Shown here piece by piece: positions 55,727 to 64,000 of a stretch of DNA of 64,000 nt. The number at the start of each line of letters is the position of its first letter. Within the stretch, counting starts at the first letter, position 1. The position numbers and the translations under genes were made by a program. The notes under the pieces are model-generated. The model made no database searches, had not been told where the DNA came from, and saw only the letters and a program-made list of their open reading frames with translations. Source of the stretch: Gemmatimonadota bacterium (GTDB lineage Bacteria; Gemmatimonadota; Gemmatimonadetes; Gemmatimonadales; Gemmatimonadaceae); the NCBI GenBank assembly GCA_003134685.1, contig PLCA01000003.1, forward strand, positions 1 to 64,000, in the 5' to 3' direction.

Positions 55727-56554
55727 ATGCCCATCTATCCGTTGCGCAAGCTTCCCGCCCTTCCGATCGCCGGAATCGAATCACAGTGGCTCGAGAAGAT
55801 CGCTTCGGAGCTGAAATCCGGTTCCGACCGGTCACTGCTCTGCCGGCGGACGCTGTGCGAAATCGCCTATCCGCAGTTTGCTTCGAACTGGGAAACGGCG
55901 GTGGAAGACGCCAAGCTTCCGCTGGCGACACGGCTGGCGCTCTCGGCGCTCGATCCCCGCAACGTGACGCTCGAGCCCGAGTATTACGCCGAGTGCGATG
56001 ATGCGCGTTTCCAGAAGGTGAAGCCACTTCTCTGGCTCTGGTACTCCTTCGATCGCACGGTGCTGGGAGGGCAGAACGTGGAGCTGGGAGTTCAGCTGAG
56101 GCGTGTATTGGCGCCGCACATCTTCAAGAAATGCGGTGAGAACTTCAAAGCCTTCCAGTACGTCGAGTTTTCGTTCGGCTACAACATGGAGGTTGGCGAC
56201 AACTGCGTCGTCCACCGGTACGTCCTGCTCGACGATCGCGGCGGGATATCACTCGGCAACAACGTGTCGATCAGCGACTTCGCGAACATCTACAGCCACA
56301 CGCACAGCATCGTCGATCAACGAGATGTCACCGACGCGCCGACAAGACTCGAGGATGGCGTTCGCATCACGTACCACGCGACGGTGCTTGCGGGAGTGCA
56401 CGTCGGGGAACAGGCGATGGTTGGGGCGATGGCGGTCGCGACCAAGGATGTTCGGCCGTACCACGTGTACGTGGGAATTCCGGCTAAGAGCGTGAGAGTG
56501 AAGCCCAACGCGCCCGTGGATCAAGGGAATCTCACTACTGTCAAGAACCGGTAG
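55727..56554 (+). CDS. LbH-family acyltransferase (MAT-like)
   Basis: A 275-aa probable O-acetyltransferase with a left-handed parallel beta-helix of hexapeptide repeats. The ATG at 55727 (MPIYPLRKLPALPIAGIE) is preferred; the frame is open a further 42 codons, but that stretch is not family-like. The helix region runs from about residue 150: NMEVGDNCVVHRYVLLDDRGGISLGNNVSISDFANIYSHTHSI, then ITYHATVLAGVHVGEQAMVGAMAVATKDV and VYVGIPAKSVRVKP, the typical maltose/galactoside acetyltransferase finish. The His in SHTHSI is the likely catalytic base. Acceptor unknown; a surface polysaccharide is plausible. Confidence 0.85.
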   Translation: MPIYPLRKLPALPIAGIESQWLEKIASELKSGSDRSLLCRRTLCEIAYPQFASNWETAVEDAKLPLATRLALSALDPRNVTLEPEYYAECDDARFQKVKPLLWLWYSFDRTVLGGQNVELGVQLRRVLAPHIFKKCGENFKAFQYVEFSFGYNMEVGDNCVVHRYVLLDDRGGISLGNNVSISDFANIYSHTHSIVDQRDVTDAPTRLEDGVRITYHATVLAGVHVGEQAMVGAMAVATKDVRPYHVYVGIPAKSVRVKPNAPVDQGNLTTVKNR

Positions 56555-56559
56555 ATAAG

Positions 56560-56753
56560 GCAACTGAACTGGCGGGAGGCGTCAGAGGAATAGATGCCAG
56601 TTTGCGAGTTCACTACGCCCGGACTTGCCTCTTTGGCGTGAGAGTGCGTGCGCTCGCGTGTGCTCGTATCCGGAATTGTTCGCGTACTGTCTGGGCGTCG
56701 TGAACTGGGAAACTCCCGACTGTGCTTCTGGCGCCTCCCGCCCGTTCAGTTGC
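56560..56753. repeat. Dispersed 194-bp imperfect palindrome (copy B)
   Basis: Second full copy of the element at 3280-3480, filling the 201-bp gap between two convergent genes. Left end GCAACTGAACTGGCGGGAGG (56560-56579) is inverted at the right end (56734-56753), and both arms continue inward with GCCAGTTT..AGTTCACNACGCCC. The right terminal 26 bp are identical to copy C. It ends 3 nt before the stop codon of the ATPase-Nudix gene. Confidence 0.75.
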
Positions 56754-56755
56754 TC

Positions 56756-58987
56756 TTAGAGAACCCGCAGCGCATCCTCGACCGGTCCGGCGTTTCCACG
56801 CGCGAGGAGGTGACGCACATCCCTCAGCCCGCGCGCGGCCCGGGGCCAGGTGAAGCGAGCGCACGCCTCATCGACGGTGAGCCACTCGAACCGTTGATGC
56901 TCGTCGCTTAGAGCGACTTCTGAATCCTCGCCGACAAACGAAGCGAAGACGATCGACATCTGTATTGTTTGAGTCGCGTGCAGATAAAAGCTGTTCACCG
57001 TTACGTTGTACAACGCCTTGACTTCGAGTCCCGTCTCCTCGCGCAGCTCCCGAACGGCCGCTCGCTCGGGGCGCTCCCCCGCGTCGATCTTGCCGTAGAC
57101 GAGCTCCCACGAGCCGGGCCTGCTCGCATCCGGCGAACGCTGGAGCGCGAGCACCCGCCAGTCGCCGGCGTTGTGGCGAATGACATAGACTTCGACGACT
57201 CCTGGAACTATCTGCGTCATTGGACTCTGCGCTCGTCTCTCGTAGATGATGGGCTTCGGTAGATCATAGCCTGTGCCGGGCTCGCGCGTGCCGGCGCGAG
57301 CGCCTTCGGGCTCGAGGACGCGCACCAGCTCCTGAGCGCTGGTATTTCCCGCGAGAAGCTGGGCGCAGCCACAACCCCAAAGCGAGCGTGTGCCGGAAGA
57401 TCGGGCGGCGGCGAGCAGGCGCCCCGGTGGATCGCCGGCGGCAATGGATCGCTCTATCTCGGGAGTCGTGACGAGCACTTCCGTCACCGCGACGCGTCCG
57501 GAATAGCCGGTCATCGAGCATTCCTTGCAGCCCCTAGACAGGTAGATCATCGAGTCTTCCGGAATGGCACCCACGAGGCGGCGCGGAACACCGGCGTTCG
57601 CGACGAGCTTGCACTCGGGACAGAGCCGCCGAATGAGTCGCTGCGCCACCACTCCCTTGAGAGCGCCGGAGAGCTTCACCGGATCGACGCCGAGGTCGGT
57701 GAGGCGAACGATCGAGCTGCAGGCGTCGTTGGTGTGCAGGGTGGCGAACACGAGATGGCCGGTGAGCGACGCCTGGATGGCAATTGCCGCGGTTTCCCGG
57801 TCGCGAATCTCGCCGATCAGAACGACGTCCGGATCCTGCCGGAGCACCGATCTGAGCGCCGACGCGAACGTGAGCCCGGCCTTCTCGTGAATCTGCACCT
57901 GTACGATTCCCGGGATTCGATATTCGACCGGATCTTCGACCGTGATGATGTTGACGCCGCGGTGCTGCAGCAGGCGGAGCGCAGCGTATAGCGTGGTCGT
58001 TTTGCCCGAACCAGTTGGGCCGGTGACGAGGATCAACCCTTCCCGCACCTCCAGCAGCTTTTGCATCCGCGGGCCGTCGACAGGATCGAGACCAAGCGAC
58101 TCGACCGAGCGGAGCGCAGCGCGGGAATCGAGGATCCGGATCACGACTTTCTCGCCGTGAGACGCGGGCAGCGTGGAGACACGCAAATCCACGCGAGCGC
58201 CGTTAATTGCTACGCGAGCTCTCCCGCCCTGCGGACGCAAACGGTCCGCAATGTCCATTTGCGACATGATCTTGATGCGCGACACGAGCGGGACACCAAC
58301 GGCTTTCGGGAGGACCATCACTTCCTTCAGCATTCCATCGATGCGATAGCGGACGGCGATTCCGCTCTCCCCTGCCTCGAGATGAATGTCGCTCGCGCCC
58401 GTGGCGATTCCCTCGGCCACGATGTGATCGACGAGCTTGATCACCGGGCGCTCGGCCTGCTTCTCATCCAGCTGAGTTTCGGTGTCGTCGGCTTTCTCGA
58501 TCACGTGTTGGGTCGATGACTTGCCCACAGCATCGAGCAGCCTGCTGACACGGCCGACAGGGGCATAGACTTCCTCGATCCTCTCCTGGATCCGATCCGG
58601 TGACGCGAGGCACATGCGCACCGTGCGGGCGGCGGCGAACGCAAGCGTCTTCTCGCAGTCCAGGTCGTAGGGATTTGAGGTCGCGATGTCGAGCGTGGAT
58701 TCGGAAATGGCGAGCGGCAGGATTCCGAATCTGCGAGCGAGCCATTCCGGCACCTTGTCGCGCGCCTGGGTGCTGACGAGGAGATCAGCGGCGATTCTGA
58801 ATCGGGTACGCGTCGAAAGAGCTTCGAGTACCTCTTCGTTTGACAGCAGGCCCTTATCGACGGCGGCACGCCAATAGCTTACCCCGATCGCGCACTCGAG
58901 CGCGTCGAGCGAGCTCTTGGGCAAGATGTCCATGAGGATCGGAACGAGCCACTTGTCAGCCGCGACCGAATCGCCGACGGAAGTCAT
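56756..58987 (-). CDS. GspE/PilB secretion ATPase fused to a Nudix hydrolase
   Basis: A 743-aa fusion. Residues 1-about 560 are a type II secretion/type IV pilus assembly ATPase: N-terminal GspE_N domain, Walker A GPTGSGKTTTLY, Asp box ITVEDPVEYRIPGI, Walker B DPDVVLIGEIRDRETA, His box GHLVFATLHTND and the CPEC/CKEC zinc site. After a linker (REPGTGYDLPKPIIYERRAQ) a complete Nudix domain follows from Met590 (MTQIVPGVVEVYVIR). It has a perfect GX5EX7REUXEEXGU box at about 632-654, like dihydroneopterin-triphosphate or dNTP pyrophosphatases. No stop or frameshift separates them. ATG 57220 could also start the Nudix part alone (154 aa). A fusion of this type is not one I know. Confidence 0.88.
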   Translation of the reverse strand: MTSVGDSVAADKWLVPILMDILPKSSLDALECAIGVSYWRAAVDKGLLSNEEVLEALSTRTRFRIAADLLVSTQARDKVPEWLARRFGILPLAISESTLDIATSNPYDLDCEKTLAFAAARTVRMCLASPDRIQERIEEVYAPVGRVSRLLDAVGKSSTQHVIEKADDTETQLDEKQAERPVIKLVDHIVAEGIATGASDIHLEAGESGIAVRYRIDGMLKEVMVLPKAVGVPLVSRIKIMSQMDIADRLRPQGGRARVAINGARVDLRVSTLPASHGEKVVIRILDSRAALRSVESLGLDPVDGPRMQKLLEVREGLILVTGPTGSGKTTTLYAALRLLQHRGVNIITVEDPVEYRIPGIVQVQIHEKAGLTFASALRSVLRQDPDVVLIGEIRDRETAAIAIQASLTGHLVFATLHTNDACSSIVRLTDLGVDPVKLSGALKGVVAQRLIRRLCPECKLVANAGVPRRLVGAIPEDSMIYLSRGCKECSMTGYSGRVAVTEVLVTTPEIERSIAAGDPPGRLLAAARSSGTRSLWGCGCAQLLAGNTSAQELVRVLEPEGARAGTREPGTGYDLPKPIIYERRAQSPMTQIVPGVVEVYVIRHNAGDWRVLALQRSPDASRPGSWELVYGKIDAGERPERAAVRELREETGLEVKALYNVTVNSFYLHATQTIQMSIVFASFVGEDSEVALSDEHQRFEWLTVDEACARFTWPRAARGLRDVRHLLARGNAGPVEDALRVL

Positions 58988-59047
58988 GCCTCAAGCTATG
59001 TTGCGTCATCCCGCACCCAATGGCCAAATCAATTCTCGCGGAATCAA

Positions 59048-59071
59048 GGTGACACGGTGACACGGTGACAC
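59048..59071 (+). repeat. Three tandem copies of GGTGACAC
   Basis: GGTGACAC repeated at 59048, 59056 and 59064, in the gap between the ATPase-Nudix gene and the small TPR gene. It may be a slippage product or a direct-repeat protein site. Confidence 0.7.
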
Positions 59072-59097
59072 CCGCTCCAGCCCTTCGTCCGAGAGGT

Positions 59098-59427
59098 ATG
59101 CGTCCCCCTCTCATCCGGTTTCTCGACCTGCCCCTGCGTGAATGGACACGCCTCTTTTTCTTTGGCATCTCGATATTTCTCGGTGCGGCAGCAGCTGCTC
59201 CCGCCCTAGCTCAGACGACCTGCCCAGCGCTCCCGGATGCGAGACAAGCGATTGAACGAGGCTGGGCAGCATACAGAACGAACGACATTGCCACGGCCGC
59301 GAGCGAGTTCAAACGAGCACTCGCGCTTTGTCCGAGCGAACCAGGTGCGCTCACCGGTGCGGGCTACGCGGCCATGCGGGGGGGATCGCTGCCAGAAGCC
59401 CGGCGCGCGGCGGAAATCGAGTATTGA
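59098..59427 (+). CDS. Small exported TPR-fragment protein (109 aa)
   Basis: ATG at 59098 with GAGAGG just upstream; the frame is open 11 codons earlier, within the tandem repeat. The N-terminus is a signal peptide (RLFFFGISIFLGAAAAAPALAQTT region, cleavage near Ala-Gln). Then one and a half tetratricopeptide repeats (AIERGWAAYRTNDIATAASEFKRAL, GALTGAGYAAMRGGSLPEARRAAE). TPR proteins normally have three or more repeats, and the chain stops abruptly, so this looks like the front end of a larger periplasmic TPR protein that has been truncated. It could also be a genuine small protein. Confidence 0.5.
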   Translation: MRPPLIRFLDLPLREWTRLFFFGISIFLGAAAAAPALAQTTCPALPDARQAIERGWAAYRTNDIATAASEFKRALALCPSEPGALTGAGYAAMRGGSLPEARRAAEIEY

Positions 59428-59562
59428 GTCCGTGAATACCTGGGTCCTGATGGTGGTTCGTCAGGGTGTCGAAACTCCGGCAGCACCAGGTATTCCGTCC
59501 CCCATGAGAGGACGACGAAACGGTCGTTCGATAACAGGATGATGGCTTCCCGAATCGCCGGA
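59428..59562. other. Short gap, possible gene remnant
   Basis: Between the truncated TPR gene and the 3' end of the barrel protein gene. On the minus strand one frame reads AIILLSNDRFVVLSWGTEYL, which looks more protein-like than chance, but it has no convincing start or family. Confidence 0.3.
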
Positions 59563-61632
59563 CTACAGCACGCTCCAGAAATCGCGTCCAATGTCGACCG
59601 AGAAGGTCCAACGTCCGTCGCGGAGGCCCCGCGCGATGTCCAGCCGCAGCACGTCGAAGACGGTAAGAGCACCGAGTCCGACTGATGGATACCAGCCTTG
59701 GCGTGACGGCTTGAAATCAGCAGAGCGGTCTATCCACACGGCTGTCGCGAAGGGTGCCAGGGTGATTGTCCCCGGCGCGTGCCCGAATCTGCCCAGCGGG
59801 ATCCCGAAGAACGGCGCGAGGAAGCGATACTCGATCCGCTGACTCACGCCACCGCGTCCGATGAATTCGTGAAATTCGTATCCCGGACCGCTCGTCGGAC
59901 CACCGAGGTAGACGAGGTGTTGCGCCGGCAGGGTGTCGCCGGTGAAAACTCCGGTGGCGAGTGTGTGCAAGAGAAGCCGACTCGAGCCGAACGGCTTCTG
60001 GAGATCGAGCATCAGCGACGGTCTCAGGAAATCGCCAGGTTGTGAATTGGCGGGGCTCGCCCTGCGGATCGCGCTCACGGCCAGGTGCGCCCCCAGCTCA
60101 TAGCCGCCGAGCGTCAGGCCCGTGGGCCTGTCCAGCGCGAGTGTCAGGCGATTCTCGTGCAGCGGGAGCGTCGGGATCGTAGGCTCAAAGCTGCCGTTCG
60201 CCGGTCGAGCGTGAACACCCAGCGGTTCGTGTCGCTCGTAGGCGAGCTCGAACGATGGCCGCCAACCAAGCCGCGCCAGAGATCCGGAGAGAGAAATTTC
60301 TCGCGCGTCGTAAGTGTCGGTGTAGTCGCTGCCGAACTCCTGAGCCGCGATGGTGTTGCGCACCAGTGATGTTTCCTGCTCATCGCTCACATCGCGGTAC
60401 TGCCGTTGCGCGACGAGTGTGAGTGACGATCCTGCACCGGTGTGGTACTCCAGCGCCCCGCGCCCCTTGAATTGGTCATCGCTGAACCCGTAGCGGCCAG
60501 ATGCCGCGACGGCAAAACCCGCCCCGACTCGCTGAAGGAATCCGCTCCCAAGGGCCAGACCCTCGACCCGGTTGAATCGTGCGACGTCCGAGACATGCCG
60601 CGCCGAGAAGGCGAAGTTCCGGCTCCGCGCCAGCGCCTGCGTGCGGACCAGCGCACGCGCCTCCTCCTGGACCTTCTGTACATCCTCGTCCGTGACCGCT
60701 CTCACATCCGGTGGCAGCGAGTCGAGAATGTGGCCGACGAACGGAAAGGGGTGAAGTGTTCTCTCCGCCGGCGGCGCCATCACGATCTCCGGCCCCGTGA
60801 AGTAGCTGGCTGGAATTCCCTTGTTCACTTCGTAGCAGCAGATCTCCCACCGGCCCCGGATGATTCCGCGCGCGGGGTAGTCGAGCCACGAGCCGGTGCG
60901 GCGAATCTCGATCTCCTGACGTCGGGGGAGCCAGAAGCGGCCTTCGATGAGCGCGTTCTCGAGGACGACCGACACATCCTCGAGATCCTTGTCGATGAGC
61001 GCGGCCCGCGTGAAGCTGAACGCCATGCGTACGACTTCTCCCGTCTCGCGGTCGATGTAAACGGCACCCACGGCGCGCGGCTGGCGGTCGTCCTTCGGAC
61101 GCACTTTGACCTCATAGACGTCGAGCACGCGGGGCCCGAGGCGGATCTGCAGCGAGTCGTGAATGGCGAAATCGTAGACCTCGAGGCCGGTTGCCGAGAG
61201 CGGATGCGGGACGTCCTGGACCTCATCGCCCTCTCCGATCCTGATGATGTTCCTGAAGTTGTTCTGGACGATGCCGAGGTGATCGCGGTGGTAGTTGATG
61301 TCGGTCGGCAGGAGCAGAGTGTCGCGGCGCCCCATGATGCGCTGCTTGCTCAGATCGGGAGCGCGCCAGTAGACTTCCAACCCCAGCTCGTCCGCCTTCA
61401 CGATTTTTGGCGGCTCGGGGAATCCCTCTCCAAATTGTGCGAGGAATGTCACATAGCCGTGCGCCGTCGCCTTGTAGTCGGCGAGGGCGGTGTCGGCGAT
61501 CTGACTGGCCCTGCGCTCGGTGGCGCGCTCGACGAGCTCGCGCGTGCGTGGGTCGTTCCACGTCTGCTGCGCGCCGAGTGTGTCGGCGGAAATGATCGTC
61601 GAGACGATGAAGAGGGTCGCCTGAAGCTTCAT
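59563..61632 (-). CDS. Exported outer-membrane barrel protein, Omp85-like C-terminus
   Basis: A 689-aa protein with a signal peptide (about 1-21, ADTLGAQQ). The N-terminal half (about 25-300) has a LolA-like or sorting-type pattern of long strands (VLDVYEVKVRPKD, GAVYIDRETGEVVRMAFSF). The second half (about 370-689) is a run of amphipathic strands. It includes HLVYLGGPTSGPGYEFHEF and GGVSQRIEYRFLAPF, reminiscent of the Omp85/BamA barrel, where a conserved R-G-F/Y loop precedes the last strands. It ends DIGRDFWSVL. Similar two-part proteins are known in other phyla, but the exact role is not clear. It is divergent from trpE across 68 bp. Confidence 0.65.
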   Translation of the reverse strand: MKLQATLFIVSTIISADTLGAQQTWNDPRTRELVERATERRASQIADTALADYKATAHGYVTFLAQFGEGFPEPPKIVKADELGLEVYWRAPDLSKQRIMGRRDTLLLPTDINYHRDHLGIVQNNFRNIIRIGEGDEVQDVPHPLSATGLEVYDFAIHDSLQIRLGPRVLDVYEVKVRPKDDRQPRAVGAVYIDRETGEVVRMAFSFTRAALIDKDLEDVSVVLENALIEGRFWLPRRQEIEIRRTGSWLDYPARGIIRGRWEICCYEVNKGIPASYFTGPEIVMAPPAERTLHPFPFVGHILDSLPPDVRAVTDEDVQKVQEEARALVRTQALARSRNFAFSARHVSDVARFNRVEGLALGSGFLQRVGAGFAVAASGRYGFSDDQFKGRGALEYHTGAGSSLTLVAQRQYRDVSDEQETSLVRNTIAAQEFGSDYTDTYDAREISLSGSLARLGWRPSFELAYERHEPLGVHARPANGSFEPTIPTLPLHENRLTLALDRPTGLTLGGYELGAHLAVSAIRRASPANSQPGDFLRPSLMLDLQKPFGSSRLLLHTLATGVFTGDTLPAQHLVYLGGPTSGPGYEFHEFIGRGGVSQRIEYRFLAPFFGIPLGRFGHAPGTITLAPFATAVWIDRSADFKPSRQGWYPSVGLGALTVFDVLRLDIARGLRDGRWTFSVDIGRDFWSVL

Positions 61633-61700
61633 GGAAGAAAATTAGTTGCTGGTCGAGCGGGAGGGAGAACAATTGCGGCTGCAAACACTACGGTGAGGCC

Positions 61701-63200
61701 ATGAGCTTCGAGGATTTCAAACGAAGGGCGGCTGGGGCGACACTCGTGCCCGTGTGGGAGGATTGTCTTCTCGACACCGACACACCGGTCTCGGCATTCG
61801 CGAAGCTCAGGCGCGGCCCGTTCGCGTTTCTTCTGGAGTCGGCACCCGCGGGCGGCGAGACGTGGTCCCGTTACACGTATCTGGGGACGGAGCCTCGCTC
61901 CGCGTGGCGGCTCGCGAACGGCGCTGTGGAAGACTGGACCCGAGAGCGCGGATGGCACAATGCGCGGACGCCCGCCGATCCGCTCGCTGATCTGGGAGTC
62001 CTCATCGAGGGAGCCCAGCCGGCGGACGTTCCAGAGCTCGGCCAATTCTGGGGCGGAATCGTCGGATATTTCAGTTACGACATTGTGCGTCTCATCGAGA
62101 ATCTCCCCAACCGACCCGAAAACGGTCTCGGAGCTCCCGATGCCGTCTTCGTATTCACTCGCTCGCTCGTGATACTCGACAACCTTTATGGGCGCGCTCG
62201 CGTGGTGGTGTCGGTTCCCGTTAACAAAGGCGCGCGCGAAGACGAGCTGCGGTCGCTGTACGAGAGCGCCGCCGCCGAGCTGAACGAGGTTCTCGCGCGC
62301 CTGCGGAAACCCGCGCGCCTGGAGGCGATGTCGCCGGACTCGAATGCCAATGCTGTCGAGGGCCACTCCAGCTACGACCGCGCCGACTTCATGAAGCACG
62401 TCGAGCGCATCAAGGAGTACATCCGGGCCGGCGACTGCTTTCAGGCGCTGTTGTCACGCCGAATCGATGTCCCGCTCGACTTCGATCCCGCCGACCTGTA
62501 TCGCGCGCTCCGGGCAATCAATCCGTCGCCCTACATGTACCATCTCGTGCTCGATGGAGTCGAGATCGTGGGCAGCTCTCCGGAGCTGCTGGTACGAGTA
62601 TCGGACAATCACATCACTCTTCGTCCAATCGCGGGCACGCGGCCGCGCGGCAAGACACCGGAGGAGGACAAGCAGCTCTCAGCCGAGCTTCTCGCCGACG
62701 AAAAAGAGCGGGCCGAGCACGTGATGCTTGTTGATCTCGGGCGAAACGACGTCGGCCGCGTGGCGAGGTACGGGACGGTGAAAGTCACCGAGCTGATGAA
62801 GATCGAGAAGTACTCACACGTGCTGCACATCGTGAGTCAGGTGGAGGGCGAGCTGAAGGATGGACTCTCTGCCCTCGACGTGTTTCGCGCCACTTTCCCC
62901 GCCGGTACGATGACGGGCGCGCCGAAGGTTCGGGCGATGCAAATCATCGACGAGCTGGAGCCGGTGTCGCGCGGACCGTACGCGGGGGCGATCGGCTACA
63001 TTGGCGCCGGCGGCAAGCGAATGGATCTGGCGATCACGATCCGTACGTGCGTCATCGCGAACGGCGCGGCATCGGTCCAGGCTGGCGCTGGCATCGTTGC
63101 CGATTCTGTTCCCGAGCGCGAATGGGACGAGACACGGAGCAAGGCCCAGGCACTCCTGAATGCCATTGCATCGGTGCGACGACAACAGAAGACGCAATGA
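61701..63200 (+). CDS. trpE: Anthranilate synthase component I
   Basis: Converts chorismate plus ammonia or glutamine to anthranilate, the first step of tryptophan synthesis. The 499-aa chain is of standard length. The N-terminal part has FAFLLESAPAGGETWSRYTYLG, the tryptophan-feedback LLES region. The chorismate-binding domain has INPSPYMYHL, GSSPELLVRV, RPIAGTRPRGKTPEEDK, ERAEHVMLVDLGRNDVGRV and FPAGTMTGAPKVRAMQIIDE. No trpG follows; instead the stop overlaps the next gene by 4 nt. A GGTGAGG ribosome site precedes the ATG. Confidence 0.95.
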   Translation: MSFEDFKRRAAGATLVPVWEDCLLDTDTPVSAFAKLRRGPFAFLLESAPAGGETWSRYTYLGTEPRSAWRLANGAVEDWTRERGWHNARTPADPLADLGVLIEGAQPADVPELGQFWGGIVGYFSYDIVRLIENLPNRPENGLGAPDAVFVFTRSLVILDNLYGRARVVVSVPVNKGAREDELRSLYESAAAELNEVLARLRKPARLEAMSPDSNANAVEGHSSYDRADFMKHVERIKEYIRAGDCFQALLSRRIDVPLDFDPADLYRALRAINPSPYMYHLVLDGVEIVGSSPELLVRVSDNHITLRPIAGTRPRGKTPEEDKQLSAELLADEKERAEHVMLVDLGRNDVGRVARYGTVKVTELMKIEKYSHVLHIVSQVEGELKDGLSALDVFRATFPAGTMTGAPKVRAMQIIDELEPVSRGPYAGAIGYIGAGGKRMDLAITIRTCVIANGAASVQAGAGIVADSVPEREWDETRSKAQALLNAIASVRRQQKTQ

Positions 63201-63955
63201 TCGTCGGCCTGACTATCCCCTCGTACGAGCGCTTCCAGGTTGGCGGCGCGCGCGTCGTCGCGGCGCAAGCCTGCGCGCCGAGCATCCGCGGAGTGCTGGA
63301 GAAGGAAAGGCTTTACGAGTTCGCCTCGCGTCAGCCAGACACCATTCCACTCGTCGGACGCGCGCCCGTCTTCGCGGTGAATCTTCCTGGTGGCTGCGGC
63401 AGGGTGGTGGTGCGCCACAACATGCGCGGCGGCTGGATGGCCAAGTTCAACAACGACCTCTTCGTCCTGCCAACGCGGGGGTACCGAGAGCTGCTCGCGT
63501 CGCTGCGTCTGCGAGCGAGCGGGGTGAGCACGCCCGAGGTGCTCGCCTACGTGACGTATCCGAAGAATCTCCTGCTGCGCCGCTCCGATGTCGCGACGCG
63601 TGAGATCCCCAACGGCCACGATCTTTCCGTCGCTCTGGCCAAGATCACAGATCACGACCACAGGGTCATGGTACTGGATGCCATAGTAAAGCTGCTGCGA
63701 TCCCTGACCCATGCCGGGGCGCACCACCGGGATCTCAATCTGAAGAACGTGTTGCTCACCGCCGGCGAAGGTCCGGGACTCGACGCGCATGTGCTCGATG
63801 TCGATCGCGTTCGGTTCAGCTCACCGGGATCGCCGCTCGTGGCGAAAGCAAATCTCGACCGGCTCATTCGCTCGCTACGCAAATGGCGCGATCTTCACTC
63901 CCTTCCCTATTCGGCAGAAGACGAAGAGTACCTGCGTTTGAAGAGCGTGGAGTGA
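63197..63955 (+). CDS. Kdo-kinase/InaA-like LPS core kinase
   Basis: A 252-aa protein with a eukaryotic-kinase-like fold of the KdkA/WaaP/InaA group that phosphorylates sugars of the LPS inner core. The start is ATG 63197, overlapping the trpE stop; the longer frame from 63047 lies inside trpE. Motifs are VVVRHNMRGGWMAKFNNDLF, which corresponds to the KdkA RHxxRGGxxA block with the ATP-binding Lys region, and the catalytic loop HAGAHHRDLNLKNVLL, followed by the metal-binding LDVDRV. It overlaps a downstream gene by 4 nt, so it may start an LPS-core gene cluster. Confidence 0.8.
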   Translation: MIVGLTIPSYERFQVGGARVVAAQACAPSIRGVLEKERLYEFASRQPDTIPLVGRAPVFAVNLPGGCGRVVVRHNMRGGWMAKFNNDLFVLPTRGYRELLASLRLRASGVSTPEVLAYVTYPKNLLLRRSDVATREIPNGHDLSVALAKITDHDHRVMVLDAIVKLLRSLTHAGAHHRDLNLKNVLLTAGEGPGLDAHVLDVDRVRFSSPGSPLVAKANLDRLIRSLRKWRDLHSLPYSAEDEEYLRLKSVE

Positions 63956-64000
63956 GCGCTGCAATCGTGCCCGGAGTACCGGACAAGGTCTGCATTGTGA
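63952..64000 (+). CDS. Start of a probable glycosyltransferase (5' fragment)
   Basis: Only 16 codons are in the window. GTG at 63952 overlaps the previous stop (GTGA) and reads VSAAIVPGVPDKVCIV. The PDKVCIV strand resembles the KILIVRLSALGD start of heptosyltransferases (glycosyltransferase family 9), which would suit the LPS kinase next to it. The call is by context and a few residues, so it is tentative. Confidence 0.4.
   Translation, partial: MSAAIVPGVPDKVCIV

Overview
The window is 64 kb of gene-dense, high-GC DNA from a diderm (Gram-negative-type) bacterium. The signs are a Kdo-kinase-like LPS gene, an outer-membrane porin, an Omp85-like barrel, many lipobox lipoproteins and type II/IV pilus parts. 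Gene content and the style of the secreted proteins fit Gemmatimonadota best, but this is a judgement from pattern and no marker was searched. There are no prophages, transposases, rRNAs or CRISPR arrays. One tRNA (Leu, UAG) is present. Both edges cut genes: purE on the left and a probable glycosyltransferase on the right.

Region 1 (1-4816, minus strand) is the classic translation/SRP block ffh-rpsP-rimM-trmD-rplS-rnhB-purE, interrupted by an unusual 201-bp palindromic repeat. Region 2 (4885-16 kb) holds lon1, a DUF445 protein, two secreted lipoprotein peptidases, a prepilin peptidase, an rRNA methyltransferase and thiD. It also holds a tightly overlapped minus-strand salvage operon: a double 5'-nucleotidase, an 82-aa beta-grasp-like protein, adenosine deaminase and purine nucleoside phosphorylase.

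Region 3 (18.4-31.1 kb) is a phosphate regulon: phoB-phoR-pstS1-porin, then pstS2-pstC-pstA-pstB1-pstB2-phoU. A PiT transporter with its DUF47 partner and a rhomboid protease lie on the other strand. Three intergenic sites carry GTnAC units at 11-bp spacing and look like Pho boxes. One lies between phoB and the divergent nucleotidase operon, tying nucleotide scavenging to phosphate control.

Region 4 (dnaK at 31.3 kb, then 33.4-44.1 kb on the minus strand) is the most unusual part. A three-gene cassette occurs twice in tandem: a ZU5-like lipoprotein, a TPR protein, and a TPR/HD-GYP cyclic-di-GMP phosphodiesterase. A third lipoprotein precedes the set, and a sigma-54 activator plus a peptide-type ABC binding lipoprotein are attached to one copy. 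All three lipoproteins end in an HFSRY motif; in two the chain stops eight residues after HF. Sigma-54-like -24/-12 sites lie 48-49 nt upstream of two of these genes. I propose this as a candidate surface-to-cyclic-di-GMP signalling system.

Region 5 (44.5-64 kb) holds htrA, the tRNA, a type IV pilin, a YciF-like protein and the protein-quality block tig-clpP-clpX-lon2-engB. It then holds an acyltransferase, a GspE/PilB-type ATPase fused in frame to a Nudix hydrolase, an Omp85-like barrel protein, trpE and a Kdo-kinase-like gene. A second full copy of the palindromic repeat sits between the acyltransferase and the ATPase-Nudix gene. dnaK and clpX share an 18/20 upstream motif that may be a heat-shock promoter or operator.
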